A stretch of DNA of 50,002 nucleotides from an uncultured Erysipelotrichaceae bacterium. GTDB taxonomy: Bacteria; Bacillota_I; Bacilli_A; RF39; UBA660. Every line of letters starts with the position of its first letter. Positions within the stretch are counted from its first letter, which is position 1. This document shows, piece after piece, positions 1 to 9,300 of the stretch. The stretch covers positions 1 to 50,002 of the forward strand of contig CACZQV010000039.1 in NCBI GenBank assembly GCA_902783435.1, in the 5' to 3' direction. The notes under the pieces are model-generated. The model was not told the DNA's origin, ran no database searches, and was given only the letters and a program-made list of their open reading frames with translations. Made by a program: the position numbers and the translations under genes.

Positions 1-79
1 AACCTTCTTTAGATTTAACAGTATATAAATCAAGATAATATAAATTATTTATATTTAATTTAACTTTATTCTTAGACAT
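1..79 (-). CDS. Unknown protein, N-terminal fragment
   Basis: Only the first 26 codons are inside the window; the gene runs off the left edge. The start ATG (77-79 read in reverse) is preceded by AGGGAG, and a TATAAT -10 box lies at 106-111 on the minus strand. The visible peptide starts MSKNKVKLNINNLYYLDLYT and is too short to assign to a family. It has its own promoter and is separated from the upstream membrane protein gene by a terminator, so it is probably an independent transcript. Confidence 0.6.
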   Translation of the reverse strand, partial: MSKNKVKLNINNLYYLDLYTVKSKEG

Positions 80-139
80 AATAATACTCCCTAAAAGTGA
101 TAGATATTATATCATATTAGAGAGTATTTTTTAATATAA

Positions 140-175
140 AAATAAAGAAACCATATACTTTTTGGTATATGGTTA
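140..175 (-). terminator. Intrinsic terminator of the 904-aa membrane protein gene
   Basis: A perfect 10-bp inverted repeat (AACCATATAC at 149-158 and GTATATGGTT at 165-174) is followed on the minus strand by a T-rich tract, just past the stop codon at 184. Confidence 0.8.
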
Positions 176-183
176 TTAGTTAG

Positions 184-2898
184 TTATAAGTTCATTTTTT
201 TTGATAATTCTTCTTTTTCTTCTTCGATAATAATTTTTATACCATTAAAATGATTCTCATTTACTATAGTCGGATCTACTAGTAGTTTAAATGCACACAT
301 TCCTTTTAAATATTCATCTTGTTCTTCTTCTGTGCCTTTTTCTTTTATCCAATCTGAATTACTAATTATTTCTTTTCTTAGTTTTTCATTTTTTGAGCAG
401 TCGATTAGTTGGTAGGCTATATCATTCTTTATTATATAGGTATCATTATATAAAAATTCTTCACCAATTTCTTTCATTTTAATAACAGGCATACTTTCTT
501 TTTCTACAATATATATATCTTTAACTTTTGGTAATTCAATTATATCTATTTTTTTATCTTTTACCTGTACCATCTTTTCAGAATAACTATATTTTGGAAA
601 TAGTTGTCTATTTAATGGACTAGTAATAATAACATAATCTTCTATATTATTAATACTATTAATTGCCTTTTCTAGATACTTGTCTGATTTTTTTGAAATA
701 GAATCTAGTTTGTTTATATACTTTTTTGATATAGCAGAATTAATTACAATAGCAAAGTCCCTTACTAAATAATCTATTCCATAAGATTTTTTAAAAAATA
801 ATTCTCTACCAATTAATTGATTTATTCCAAACGGATTTGAACCTTTTTCTTCTGATTTTATATATTTATTCTCTCTTTTTAAAAAGTTTATTAGTTCATT
901 TCCTTTTTCTAATTCTTCAAACATTTTAGCTTGGAAATTTTTTTGTTGTTCTTCATTTAGTTTTGTTTTCCTATTAAATTCATCTTCTTGTTTTTTGCAA
1001 ATACGTATTAGTTTTTCTAATATTTTTATTAAATTTTTGTTATCAAACTTAATATCCAAAAGTCTGTCTAATTCACTTAATTCTTCTTTTGAATTTATAT
1101 GCTCTAAGAATTTTATAAAAAAGTACTTATCATCTTTTGATACATTTTCCTCTATGATACTATCAATATTTCCTTGGGTAAACTCAAATAAATATAGATA
1201 TTCTTTTAGTATTATCATTTTATCAATATGTATAATACTGAAAGATTTTTTATACTTTTTATTCATAAAATAAAATTCAAAATTTTCGTAAACACTTCTA
1301 ACATTAGAATAGTAATCATAATATTTTTGAAATAATTCTATTATTTTTACTGAATCATATGTAAAAACAAAAAATGTTTCTATTTTTTCTATTAATCTAT
1401 TTAAAGGTTCTTTGTCACTTTCTATGAAATGATTCTTATTATTTAAGACAATTAATCCTTCTATAAATCCAAAACAAAATTGTAAATCTACTACATCATG
1501 ACCATTCAACTCATCATCATTATAATTAGTAAAATCAAACATTGCATTTTCAAAAATATCATTAATGGCATCATATTTTCTTTTTTCTAATAAATCAAAT
1601 ATGAATCTTAGTAACACTGAAATAATTTCATCATAATATATGGAATCTTCATTTTTTCTTGTAACATAGTATTTATATGTAATTGTGTTTTCTACAAAAT
1701 CACATGCAACTTGTCTAGTATCCTTAGTGAGATATAATTGATCTCTATGTAAATAGTATATATAATTAATAATAATCTCATAATGTTCATAATCTTCATA
1801 TTTATATGCTAGTGATGATAATCCACTTAAAAATCTAGCAAATTCTTTATTTTTTAAATATTTCCTACGATATTTGATATATATAGTTCGAATGTATTCC
1901 ATGGAAATATTAATTAAAGACTGCATATTATTTTTATATAAATATTCATAAAAATTAAATAGTCTTAAATTATTGTCATAGTTATAAATATCTTTATCTG
2001 CCATATCAAATATATCTCTTAGTATTAGATTAATTTCATTATCTTGATATGGGATGTTATCATCTAAAATCAGAGTTTTTCTTATTAGTTCTTCTAGTCC
2101 TTTGTATTCCTTTAAATAATATGCAATTGTTACCCCTCTATTGATTTTTGAACCAGCTTCTAGTGGAAATATAACAATTGGTTTAGTTATTGGCTCATAT
2201 TTGTCTTTTTCGTTTAACACATCTTCTATCTTATCAACTATATTTTGAATAGGGCCTTTATTATAGCTCTTTAATATCCCATTTTTCAAACTTTGAACTT
2301 TATAGTAACCTTCTACTTTTTTATCATTTGTACTAAAGTATTTTGGAAATTCTTTTATTATATCTTTCATTGATGTTTTTGGAAGTTTTCTATTAGAATA
2401 CTTAGCATTTTTTCCATTTATTTTATCTAATCTCTCTCTAATATATTCATCATATTTTTCATTATATACATCGCTATCCGTATTAAATTTTATTGATATA
2501 GAAAATAATAAAATTGTACGAATTATAGATACTATTATTGCAACATTAAGTACTAATTCTGTGATAAAAAACGATAGTATAATTATATTACTATTATTAT
2601 CATTGTTTTCTTGATATGGAAGGATACTTTTTATAAAGCAAGATGTTAATATTATTATTGCTAAAATGATATTACATTTTAGTTTTGTTTCTTTTAATAT
2701 AAATCTTTTTTGTGTTTCATATTTGTTTTGATTAATTGTTTCGGCAATAAATATAACTACTGCAACTAGTATACTCATAATGCCAATAAATACATTAACT
2801 CTAGTATCTATATTTAGTGGTTCAAAAATATTATTATTTATATTAATAATAATGTTTTTTAATATTTTTAAAAATTTGATTATGTATTGATATTTCAT
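184..2898 (-). CDS. Large unknown protein with N-terminal membrane segments (904 aa)
   Basis: I do not recognise the family. The N-terminal ~130 residues hold three hydrophobic segments (about residues 35-56, 74-91 and 102-130). The remaining ~770 residues are highly charged (Lys/Glu/Asp/Asn), probably helical and cytoplasmic. A possible coiled coil lies near residues 650-690. No catalytic motif is visible. I chose the ATG at 2898 because a strong AAGGAGG (2904-2910) sits 5 nt upstream. An ATG 11 codons earlier, at 2931, is in frame but has no ribosome binding site. The gene is monocistronic, with a -10-like TATAAT upstream (minus strand, around 2945-2950) and a clear terminator downstream. 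Its 5' region holds a TTTGTCG/TTTGTTG repeat (2911-2930). Confidence 0.75.
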   Translation of the reverse strand: MKYQYIIKFLKILKNIIININNNIFEPLNIDTRVNVFIGIMSILVAVVIFIAETINQNKYETQKRFILKETKLKCNIILAIIILTSCFIKSILPYQENNDNNSNIIILSFFITELVLNVAIIVSIIRTILLFSISIKFNTDSDVYNEKYDEYIRERLDKINGKNAKYSNRKLPKTSMKDIIKEFPKYFSTNDKKVEGYYKVQSLKNGILKSYNKGPIQNIVDKIEDVLNEKDKYEPITKPIVIFPLEAGSKINRGVTIAYYLKEYKGLEELIRKTLILDDNIPYQDNEINLILRDIFDMADKDIYNYDNNLRLFNFYEYLYKNNMQSLINISMEYIRTIYIKYRRKYLKNKEFARFLSGLSSLAYKYEDYEHYEIIINYIYYLHRDQLYLTKDTRQVACDFVENTITYKYYVTRKNEDSIYYDEIISVLLRFIFDLLEKRKYDAINDIFENAMFDFTNYNDDELNGHDVVDLQFCFGFIEGLIVLNNKNHFIESDKEPLNRLIEKIETFFVFTYDSVKIIELFQKYYDYYSNVRSVYENFEFYFMNKKYKKSFSIIHIDKMIILKEYLYLFEFTQGNIDSIIEENVSKDDKYFFIKFLEHINSKEELSELDRLLDIKFDNKNLIKILEKLIRICKKQEDEFNRKTKLNEEQQKNFQAKMFEELEKGNELINFLKRENKYIKSEEKGSNPFGINQLIGRELFFKKSYGIDYLVRDFAIVINSAISKKYINKLDSISKKSDKYLEKAINSINNIEDYVIITSPLNRQLFPKYSYSEKMVQVKDKKIDIIELPKVKDIYIVEKESMPVIKMKEIGEEFLYNDTYIIKNDIAYQLIDCSKNEKLRKEIISNSDWIKEKGTEEEQDEYLKGMCAFKLLVDPTIVNENHFNGIKIIIEEEKEELSKKMNL

Positions 2899-3101
2899 TT
2901 TTTCCTCCTTTTTGTCGAATTTTGTTGACATGTTTAATTAGATTATAAATACTATTAATTAAATTTTGTAGAACTGGATAGTTGCCACCTACATTTTAAT
3001 CCCTTTTTAGTTTTATTAGTTCCTTATAATAACATAAAAATTAAATAAAATAAATGTTTTTTTCATCTTATTACTTTTTCTTTATTTTACATTTTTAATT
3101 A

Positions 3102-3138
3102 TTTAATCAATTCGATTAAATAATAATCAATTTGATTA
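3102..3138 (+). promoter_or_regulatory. Two tandem palindromes, candidate operator
   Basis: TTTAATC-AATTC-GATTAAA (3102-3120) and TAATC-AATTT-GATTA (3124-3138) are inverted repeats of the same half-site. Their centres are 20 bp apart, about two helical turns. The second overlaps the -35 box of the promoter at 3132-3161. A dimeric repressor binding in tandem on one face of the DNA would fit; the regulator is unknown. Confidence 0.5.
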
Positions 3139-3161
3139 AGAAAAAACTATGTTACTATAAT
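3132..3161 (+). promoter_or_regulatory. Sigma-A-type promoter of the FtsH-like/dnaB operon
   Basis: -35 TTGATT (3132-3137), 18-nt spacer, -10 TATAAT (3156-3161). It lies about 40 nt upstream of the start codon, and the palindrome at 3124-3138 overlaps its -35 box. Confidence 0.75.
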
Positions 3162-3199
3162 CTCACCTGGCAGGCAAATTATATTTAAGGAGTTTGTTT

Positions 3200-4489
3200 A
3201 TGAAAAAGAATAAAGATATGTTTAGTAATATTATTGGATACGATAATATTAAAATTACATTAGAAAGAATTATTGATGTATTAAATAATGAAGAAAAATA
3301 TGAGAAATTAGGAAGTACTATACCCCATGGATTATTATTATATGGAGAACCTGGACTTGGTAAATCTTCTCTTGCTAGTGATTTTTTAAATAATGTAGAT
3401 AGAAAAAAATATACTATTAGAAAGATGAAATCAGATGGAGATTTTATTGAATATATAAATGAAATATTTATGCAAGCTAGAGATAATCAACCTTCTATCA
3501 TATTATTAGATGATTTAGATAAATTTGCAGAACATGAAGAAAAGATGCAGAATGATGAAGAGTTTGTTGCGGTACAAACTTTAATGGATGATGTACATAA
3601 TGAAGATATATTTATTATTGCGACTGTGAATGATATGGATGTATTACCTGAATCATTATTAAGATCTGGAAGATTTGATATAAAAATAAAGATTGATTAT
3701 CCTGATGAAGAAGATGCTTATAAGATATTTAAATATTATTTATCTTTTAAACAAGTAAGTAATGATATTAATGTTAAAAATATATCTCATATATTAAGTT
3801 CTTCTTCGTGTGCTGATTTAGAAAAAGTATGTAATCAAGCAGGTATATATGCTGGATATAAAAATAAAGATAAAATAGAAATGGAAGACTTATTACGTGC
3901 GGCTTTAGAACTTAAATATAATACTAGTATAGAAGATAATACTATAAAAGATGAATATAGTCTTAATACTGCTTATCATGAAGCAGGACATGCTTTAATT
4001 GGAGAATTATTAGATCCAGGTAGTGTATCTTTTATTACTATTAAAAATACTGATAGTAGAACTAGAGGATTTACTAGTTTTCATAATAATAAATTTCACT
4101 TTGAAGATGTAAATCATAGAATTAATAGAATTAAAGCATTACTTGGAGGTAAAGCTGCTACTGAAATAGTATATGGTAAATGTGATATTGGTAGTAAGAG
4201 TGATCTTAGAAGAGCTTCTGATATTGTAAATGATTTAATAGATGATTATTGTATGTTTGGATTTGATTCATTAGACCCTTTTGGATGTGCTGGTAATTAT
4301 ACTAAAGATAGAAAAGATATGAAAAGATCTGGATTATTAGAAAAATACTACCAAGAAGTAAAAGAATTATTAGCTACGAATAGAAATATACTAGATAAAT
4401 TAGCTTTAACATTAGATAAAAAAGAAATATTATTCCAAGATGAAATAAGAAATATAATTAATCAACCTAATGAAGTGAGGGGTGATTAG
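3200..4489 (+). CDS. Soluble FtsH-like AAA+ zinc metalloprotease
   Basis: This 429-aa protein combines an AAA+ ATPase with an M41-type peptidase, as in FtsH. Visible motifs are Walker A GEPGLGKS (49-56), Walker B ILLDDLD (about 101-107), an arginine-finger region with SGRFD (156-160), zinc site HEAGH (260-264) and the downstream SKSDLRRAS, whose Asp (about 335) matches the third FtsH zinc ligand. Canonical FtsH exceeds 600 aa and begins with two membrane helices; these are absent, so this is a cytosolic, shortened relative, unlikely to be the housekeeping FtsH. The ATG at 3200 is used because AAGGAG (3187-3192) is 7 nt upstream; a TTG at 3194 is too close. It abuts dnaB with no gap, so a role linked to replication is suggested but unproven. 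Confidence 0.85.
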   Translation: MKKNKDMFSNIIGYDNIKITLERIIDVLNNEEKYEKLGSTIPHGLLLYGEPGLGKSSLASDFLNNVDRKKYTIRKMKSDGDFIEYINEIFMQARDNQPSIILLDDLDKFAEHEEKMQNDEEFVAVQTLMDDVHNEDIFIIATVNDMDVLPESLLRSGRFDIKIKIDYPDEEDAYKIFKYYLSFKQVSNDINVKNISHILSSSSCADLEKVCNQAGIYAGYKNKDKIEMEDLLRAALELKYNTSIEDNTIKDEYSLNTAYHEAGHALIGELLDPGSVSFITIKNTDSRTRGFTSFHNNKFHFEDVNHRINRIKALLGGKAATEIVYGKCDIGSKSDLRRASDIVNDLIDDYCMFGFDSLDPFGCAGNYTKDRKDMKRSGLLEKYYQEVKELLATNRNILDKLALTLDKKEILFQDEIRNIINQPNEVRGD

Positions 4490-5833
4490 ATGAAAAATAG
4501 AAAATTACCTAGTAACATAGAGGCAGAAAAATCTATATTAGGTGCTTGTTTCTTATCTAAGTATGCATTACAAAAAGCAGTTGAGATTTTAAATCCAGAA
4601 GACTTTTATGATGAAAATAATGGAATAATATTTTCTACTATGATTGATTTATTAGATAAAAAGATAGCTATTGATATTATTACTATGACAAGTAGTTTAA
4701 AAGCTAATAATAAATTAAAAGAAATTGGTGGGGTTAGTTATTTAGAAGAGATTGTTGATTATGTACCTACTGCTTCTAATATTGATTATTATATTCAGAT
4801 TGTAGAAGAAGCTTCTCTTTTAAGAAATTTAATACATGAGGCTGAAGCTATAGCTGAAGATGGATATAGAACTGATTTAACTACTGGTGAAATACTTGAT
4901 AATTCTGAAAAAAGAATATTAAGTGTAGTTAAGAATAAAAGATCAAGTGAGTTTAGAGATATAAGAGAAGTATTAAGTAAAGCACATTCTGATTTAGAAA
5001 AGTTAAGTAATAAAGGTAGTGATGTTACAGGTATATCTACAGGATGGCCTGATTTAGATAAAGTAACTACTGGTCTTCATCCAAGTGAATTAATTATTAT
5101 TGCAGCACGTCCTGCCATGGGTAAAACTGCTTTTGCATTAAACTTAGCTACACATGTTGCTATGAGTCAAAATAAAAGTGTTGCCTTATTCAATTTAGAA
5201 ATGAGTGCTGAACAATTAGTTATGAGAATGTTAGCTTCACTTGGACAGGTAGAAGGTAATCGCCTACGTACAGGTAAACTATTAAATCTAGATTGGAAAA
5301 AAATAAACGAAGCATCTGCACAACTTGCTTCTACTAACTTAGTAATAGATGATACACCAGGTGTTACTATAGGAGAATTAAGAGCTAAATGTAGAAGACT
5401 AGCAAATGCAGAGAAAGGTTTAGGATTAATAGTAATAGATTATCTACAATTACTTTCAGGTGGTAAGAATTATGGAGCAAATAGACAACAAGAAGTATCA
5501 GATATATCAAGAAGTTTAAAAACACTAGCCTTAGAGTTAGGAGTACCAATAATAGCCCTATCTCAACTATCTAGAAGTGTAGAAGATAAATCACGTAAAG
5601 ATAAAAGACCAAGAATGAGTGATTTAAGAGATTCAGGTTCTATCGAACAAGATGCAGATATAGTAATGTTTTTATATAGAGAAAACTACTACAATAATAA
5701 TGAAAGTGATGATACTAGTATAAGTGAATTAATTATAGGTAAAAATAGACAAGGTCCTACTACTAAGATAGATTTATTATTTAGAAAGAATACTTCTACA
5801 TTCTTAAGTTTAAGAAAAAATGATATTTCTTAA
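4490..5833 (+). CDS. dnaB: Replicative DNA helicase DnaB
   Basis: At 447 aa this is the normal length for the hexameric replicative helicase that unwinds DNA 5'-3' ahead of the polymerase. It has the DnaB N-terminal domain (about residues 1-110, beginning with LPSNIEAEKSILGA), a linker, and a RecA-like domain with Walker A ARPAMGKT (206-213), the LFNLEMS and VIDYLQLL motifs, and the C-terminal GKNRQGPT segment. The start codon directly follows the stop of the FtsH-like gene (TAG-ATG), with a GAGGGGTGAT ribosome binding site inside that gene, so the two are co-transcribed and probably translationally coupled. A second, phage-derived DnaB cannot be excluded, but no other phage gene is present. 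Confidence 0.96.
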   Translation: MKNRKLPSNIEAEKSILGACFLSKYALQKAVEILNPEDFYDENNGIIFSTMIDLLDKKIAIDIITMTSSLKANNKLKEIGGVSYLEEIVDYVPTASNIDYYIQIVEEASLLRNLIHEAEAIAEDGYRTDLTTGEILDNSEKRILSVVKNKRSSEFRDIREVLSKAHSDLEKLSNKGSDVTGISTGWPDLDKVTTGLHPSELIIIAARPAMGKTAFALNLATHVAMSQNKSVALFNLEMSAEQLVMRMLASLGQVEGNRLRTGKLLNLDWKKINEASAQLASTNLVIDDTPGVTIGELRAKCRRLANAEKGLGLIVIDYLQLLSGGKNYGANRQQEVSDISRSLKTLALELGVPIIALSQLSRSVEDKSRKDKRPRMSDLRDSGSIEQDADIVMFLYRENYYNNNESDDTSISELIIGKNRQGPTTKIDLLFRKNTSTFLSLRKNDIS

Positions 5834-5838
5834 TTCAC

Positions 5839-5867
5839 TTGATTAAAAAATAAATATACATTATAAT
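5839..5867 (+). promoter_or_regulatory. Promoter of the HsdS/HsdM-like gene pair
   Basis: -35 TTGATT (5839-5844), 17-nt spacer, -10 TATAAT (5862-5867). The -35 is within a TTGATTAA half-site like that in the palindromes at 3102-3138. The two neighbouring transcription units may therefore share a regulator. Confidence 0.65.
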
Positions 5868-5890
5868 AACACCAATAAAGGAGAGAAGTT

Positions 5891-6466
5891 ATGTTAATAA
5901 AAGATGTATTTAAAGAAATAATAGTAGGATATAACATTACTAATTCCACTACTAAAAATGATTATGCTAAAAGATATAAAACACTACAAAAAGATAGTAT
6001 TCAATATACTAATATAATTAAAGATAAACTTATAGAAAAAAACTTTACTAGTGAAGTAAAAGATAAATATTTTATGAAACCTAGAGATATATTAATATTT
6101 GTAAAAAGACCATATAGAGTTGGGACTTATACATATGATGATGATATAGAATTAGTAATACCTAATAACTTTATAATATTAAGAAATATAGATATGGATA
6201 AATATAGTTATATATTTGTAGCTAATTACTTAGAAAAAGTAATTATGGATAAGTTTAAAAATGATGATACTAAAAAAGGTAATTTATCTATAGGAGAAAT
6301 TGAAAATATAGAATTACCTGATATTTCTAAAGATAAACAAATGACTATATCTCCCCTATTAAAATCTATAAATAAAAGAAGTGCTATATATAGTAATATA
6401 TTAGAAAATGATGATAAGATCATAAGATATGCAATTAATAGTATTGTAGGTGATATAGATGAATGA
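5891..6466 (+). CDS. HsdS-like single target-recognition-domain protein
   Basis: This 191-aa protein resembles half of a type I restriction-modification specificity subunit. The sequence shows a KPRDILIFVKRPYRVGTY segment (typical 'GDIL' strand of a target recognition domain), then NNFIILR, then a proximal segment with IGEIENIELPDI and a helical tail (SINKRSAIYSNILENDDKI) like the conserved coiled-coil spacer of HsdS. Full HsdS proteins have two such domains (about 400 aa); here there is one. It has a strong AAAGGAG site and overlaps the next gene by 8 nt. No hsdR is nearby. Family assignment is by eye and moderately sure; whether it still binds DNA is unknown. Confidence 0.55.
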   Translation: MLIKDVFKEIIVGYNITNSTTKNDYAKRYKTLQKDSIQYTNIIKDKLIEKNFTSEVKDKYFMKPRDILIFVKRPYRVGTYTYDDDIELVIPNNFIILRNIDMDKYSYIFVANYLEKVIMDKFKNDDTKKGNLSIGEIENIELPDISKDKQMTISPLLKSINKRSAIYSNILENDDKIIRYAINSIVGDIDE

Positions 6467-7478
6467 TTTATTAAAAGATATAGAAGAATTTGAAAATAGA
6501 TATAATTATAAATTTAATGATAGTATAAAAATTCTTCTTATAGAATACTTAATACATTTAAAATATTTATGTGATAAAGATATATATAAATATGAAGATG
6601 TAATAGAAAAAGAAGAAATATATGATATATCTTTAGATACTAATAAATTAAGTTATCATAATTTAAAATCTAAATTACCTATAAATACTTTATTATTAAA
6701 AATTAAAAAGAAAAATATAAAGAAATTATTATTAGAATTATTAGATTATATAGATAAACCTATAGAGTTTAATAATGATAAAGATAAAGTATTATATATA
6801 GATTTATTACATGATATAATTCATTATTATAATAGATATGGTAATGGTACTTATATATCTAAAACTAGTATAAGACTATACCAAACATTTAAAGTTTTTG
6901 ATGAAATATTAGGTATTAATAATACATATATAGAAAAACAAGATATAAGTGATTATAAAGACTATGATTATGTATATATATTTGATGATATACCTAAATA
7001 TAGACTTAATAGATATGATAATATATATAATGATATTAATAAACTTATAAGAAATAATAAAAATATAATTTTATATACTAATTATTCTAAAATAAGTAAT
7101 TTTAGTGATGGTAGAATAATATCTAGATATATAAAAACTATTATATTAAATAATACTAAAGCTATTATGATATTTAATAATACAGAAAGTACTGAAATAA
7201 GTATTATTAATTATGATAAAGATAAGATTAATAGTTTAGATAAACTATATAATATTATTAAAACTAATAGAAAACAAAAAGATATATTAGTTAAAACTAC
7301 TTATGAAGAATTAAGAGAAAATAATTTAAGAATAGGATTTAACTTATATCAATTAGAAAAAGAAAATAAAGTTAGAGATATAAATAAAATAATAGATGAA
7401 AATACTAGATTATTAGAACAATTAAATGATATTAATGAAGATGTAGAGAACTATTGGAATAAGTTGTTTACTAAGTAA
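6459..7478 (+). CDS. Degenerate HsdM-like (N6-adenine methylase-like) protein
   Basis: This 339-aa protein overlaps the HsdS-like gene by 8 nt. Its C-terminal third follows the HsdM pattern. There is an RYIKTIILNN segment, then AIMIFNNTESTEISIINYDK. The end, EELRENNLRIGFNLYQLEKE followed by a helix, matches the 'eI.en..LN.sRYv' tail of type I methylases. The SAM-binding FxGxG motif and the catalytic (N/D)PP(Y/F) motif are missing. Where NPPF is expected there is YVYIFDDIPKYRLNRYDNIY. It is therefore unlikely to methylate DNA, and may act as a structural or regulatory partner of the HsdS-like protein. An alternative is an unrelated helical protein. Base composition matches its surroundings. 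Confidence 0.45.
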   Translation: MNDLLKDIEEFENRYNYKFNDSIKILLIEYLIHLKYLCDKDIYKYEDVIEKEEIYDISLDTNKLSYHNLKSKLPINTLLLKIKKKNIKKLLLELLDYIDKPIEFNNDKDKVLYIDLLHDIIHYYNRYGNGTYISKTSIRLYQTFKVFDEILGINNTYIEKQDISDYKDYDYVYIFDDIPKYRLNRYDNIYNDINKLIRNNKNIILYTNYSKISNFSDGRIISRYIKTIILNNTKAIMIFNNTESTEISIINYDKDKINSLDKLYNIIKTNRKQKDILVKTTYEELRENNLRIGFNLYQLEKENKVRDINKIIDENTRLLEQLNDINEDVENYWNKLFTK

Positions 7479-7479
7479 A

Positions 7480-7510
7480 AAAAGAGTTATTAATTAACTC
7501 TCTTTTTTGT
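7480..7510. terminator. Bidirectional terminator
   Basis: GAGTTA (7484-7489) and TAACTC (7495-7500), flanked by A-runs on the left and T-runs on the right. It lies between two convergent genes and partly overlaps the end of the minus-strand helicase gene. Confidence 0.75.
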
Positions 7511-9284
7511 TTATATATTTTTCTAGATATTCTTTCATAGTTGGATCTATAACATATAGATATGTACCTTTCATTGCTCTTGTTAATAAAATGTAATAAA
7601 CATTAGTTATATATTGTAGTAATTGATCTTCACTATCTATACATGTCTTACCTAGTTTATCTTTATAATTGTCTTCTTCAACTTTTATTTTTCCGTCTTC
7701 ATATTTTATTTCGTCTCCAACAATTACACCAACATAATCTGCGTCTACTCCTTCTAAAACATGAATACAGCCAATTTCGTTTTCTTTTCTACCTTTGTTA
7801 TTAATCCAATCATAAGCTACTTGATTCCAACGTTGTTTTATACCATCTACTTCTACATCATGATTGTTGTCTGAACTTTCAAAGAAATATCCAGCTGATT
7901 TAATTGCTAAGTCTTCTTCTTTTGTTTCAAGTGCTTTTATCATGTCTTCATATTTATCATATATTTCAAATTCATAATTACCAAATGTTTTCTTTTCTTT
8001 TGGTGGGTTATCACTAAATATAGCATTTACATAATCAATATATTCTGTTCCACCAAGACATCTTTCTTCTGCCAAAAGAGTTTTTCTAAATGTTGCATTT
8101 TTAAATTTGTTTTCAAAATACTCTGTTGGTACATCAGATGATCTAATTGTTTGTCTTTTATCATAGAAGAAAACTTGATTTTTACTTAATTCAAATATCC
8201 AATCTAATTGATTACCATCATCCTTATTTTTATTTACCGGTAATCCTAACGCTTTATTCATTTCATCAAATGCTAGATATCCATTTCCGTTTGATTGATT
8301 ATATCTTCTATTAAGTCTTTGCGCTTCATCTACAATAATTAAATCAAATATTTTTTTATCTTTTGAAACATGTTTAGCAAGTTTTTTTAGATCACTTCCA
8401 GAGTATAATCTCATCATATTTAAATCATCATCATTAATATATGTTTTGTTTTCTTTTAAATCTTTCTTTTTTAATCCCTGTATTTTATTTATACTTTTTC
8501 TTATAATTGAACAAAAATTACTCATAGGTGCAACATAAGCTATACTGTAGTAGTTACCATTCTTATTAAATTTATTTTTTATATCATATAGCCTATCAAT
8601 ATTTTCTCCAACCATACTATTATCAATAATGCCATTAAAATTATTATAACTAGTTAACTGTTTAAATAATTGTATAGCTACTGCACTTTTACCTGTTCCA
8701 GAAGCACCTTCTATAACGATCATATTGTTTTCTTTATAACAAAGTTCATCTATTATTTCATTTAAAACTTCATTTTGGTTTTCGTTCAATAAAATGTATG
8801 GAGAATACTTAAATTCATTTTTATTACGTATTGTATTATAGTATTCTTTTACAATACCTACTTCATCCTTTAATGTGTTCCATACTTTAATACACATTTC
8901 TTCATCTTTTTGTTCATTATAATATGTGTGTTTATTTGAATTTGCTTTTATATTAGATAAGTCACTTAATAATTCATGTGATATTGATAATCCTCTTATT
9001 AAAAATGCTTCAAGATGTAGTATTGTAGATTTAGTTGCTTGGTTATAGTCAATAAATAATGCTTTTGTATAATCATTCTTTGATGGATCTTCTAAATGAT
9101 TACCCATTCTTGTTTTAAAACTAGTTGTTTCACCAACATATGCTTTACCTTTTGATCTGTTATATAAAATATATGTTACAGGCCAATTATCAGCATGTTT
9201 ACCTAAATCCATGTTAAAAATATTTTGATTAAAATCAATATCATAATAAATAGTAATATTCTTATCTATTTCTTTTAGTTTCAT
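7494..9284 (-). CDS. GIY-YIG nuclease domain fused to DUF2075-type helicase/ATPase
   Basis: This 596-aa protein starts with a GIY-YIG domain (about residues 30-120, with TYILYNRSKGKAYVGET and KTRMGNHL). A P-loop ATPase of the DUF2075/SF1-like type follows: Walker A IEGASGTGKSA near residue 195, Walker B LIIVDEAQRL near 320, and later helicase-like motifs (VFFYDKRQTIRSS, YILLTRAMKGTYLYVID at the C-terminus). GIY-YIG cuts DNA and the ATPase probably translocates on nucleic acid, so a DNA-directed, likely anti-phage, role is plausible. The AGGTGAT site before ATG 9284 fixes the start. The promoter at 9301-9329 carries TGTCG repeats. It sits in a run of minus-strand restriction and helicase genes. 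Confidence 0.8.
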   Translation of the reverse strand: MKLKEIDKNITIYYDIDFNQNIFNMDLGKHADNWPVTYILYNRSKGKAYVGETTSFKTRMGNHLEDPSKNDYTKALFIDYNQATKSTILHLEAFLIRGLSISHELLSDLSNIKANSNKHTYYNEQKDEEMCIKVWNTLKDEVGIVKEYYNTIRNKNEFKYSPYILLNENQNEVLNEIIDELCYKENNMIVIEGASGTGKSAVAIQLFKQLTSYNNFNGIIDNSMVGENIDRLYDIKNKFNKNGNYYSIAYVAPMSNFCSIIRKSINKIQGLKKKDLKENKTYINDDDLNMMRLYSGSDLKKLAKHVSKDKKIFDLIIVDEAQRLNRRYNQSNGNGYLAFDEMNKALGLPVNKNKDDGNQLDWIFELSKNQVFFYDKRQTIRSSDVPTEYFENKFKNATFRKTLLAEERCLGGTEYIDYVNAIFSDNPPKEKKTFGNYEFEIYDKYEDMIKALETKEEDLAIKSAGYFFESSDNNHDVEVDGIKQRWNQVAYDWINNKGRKENEIGCIHVLEGVDADYVGVIVGDEIKYEDGKIKVEEDNYKDKLGKTCIDSEDQLLQYITNVYYILLTRAMKGTYLYVIDPTMKEYLEKYINKKES

Positions 9285-9300
9285 ATTATCACCTAGATTT

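Larger units (their letters stand above)
2899..3199. other. Intergenic region with divergent promoters
   Basis: No gene is seen. The left part is the 5' region of the minus-strand membrane protein gene. The right part holds the palindrome pair and promoter for the FtsH-like/dnaB operon, listed separately. Between about 2960 and 3090 I see only AT-rich DNA without clear structure. Confidence 0.7.

Noticed and set aside
995..1273. Plus-strand reading frame inside the large membrane protein gene
   Set aside because: It is the complement of a coding region, has no ribosome binding site and its composition mirrors the opposite strand. The same holds for the frames at 11591-11992, 18023-18262, 21064-21288, 28954-29313, 43071-43391 and 47807-48145.
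4490..5833. dnaB as part of a prophage
   Set aside because: No terminase, portal, capsid or integrase gene is near; sequence and length fit the housekeeping helicase.
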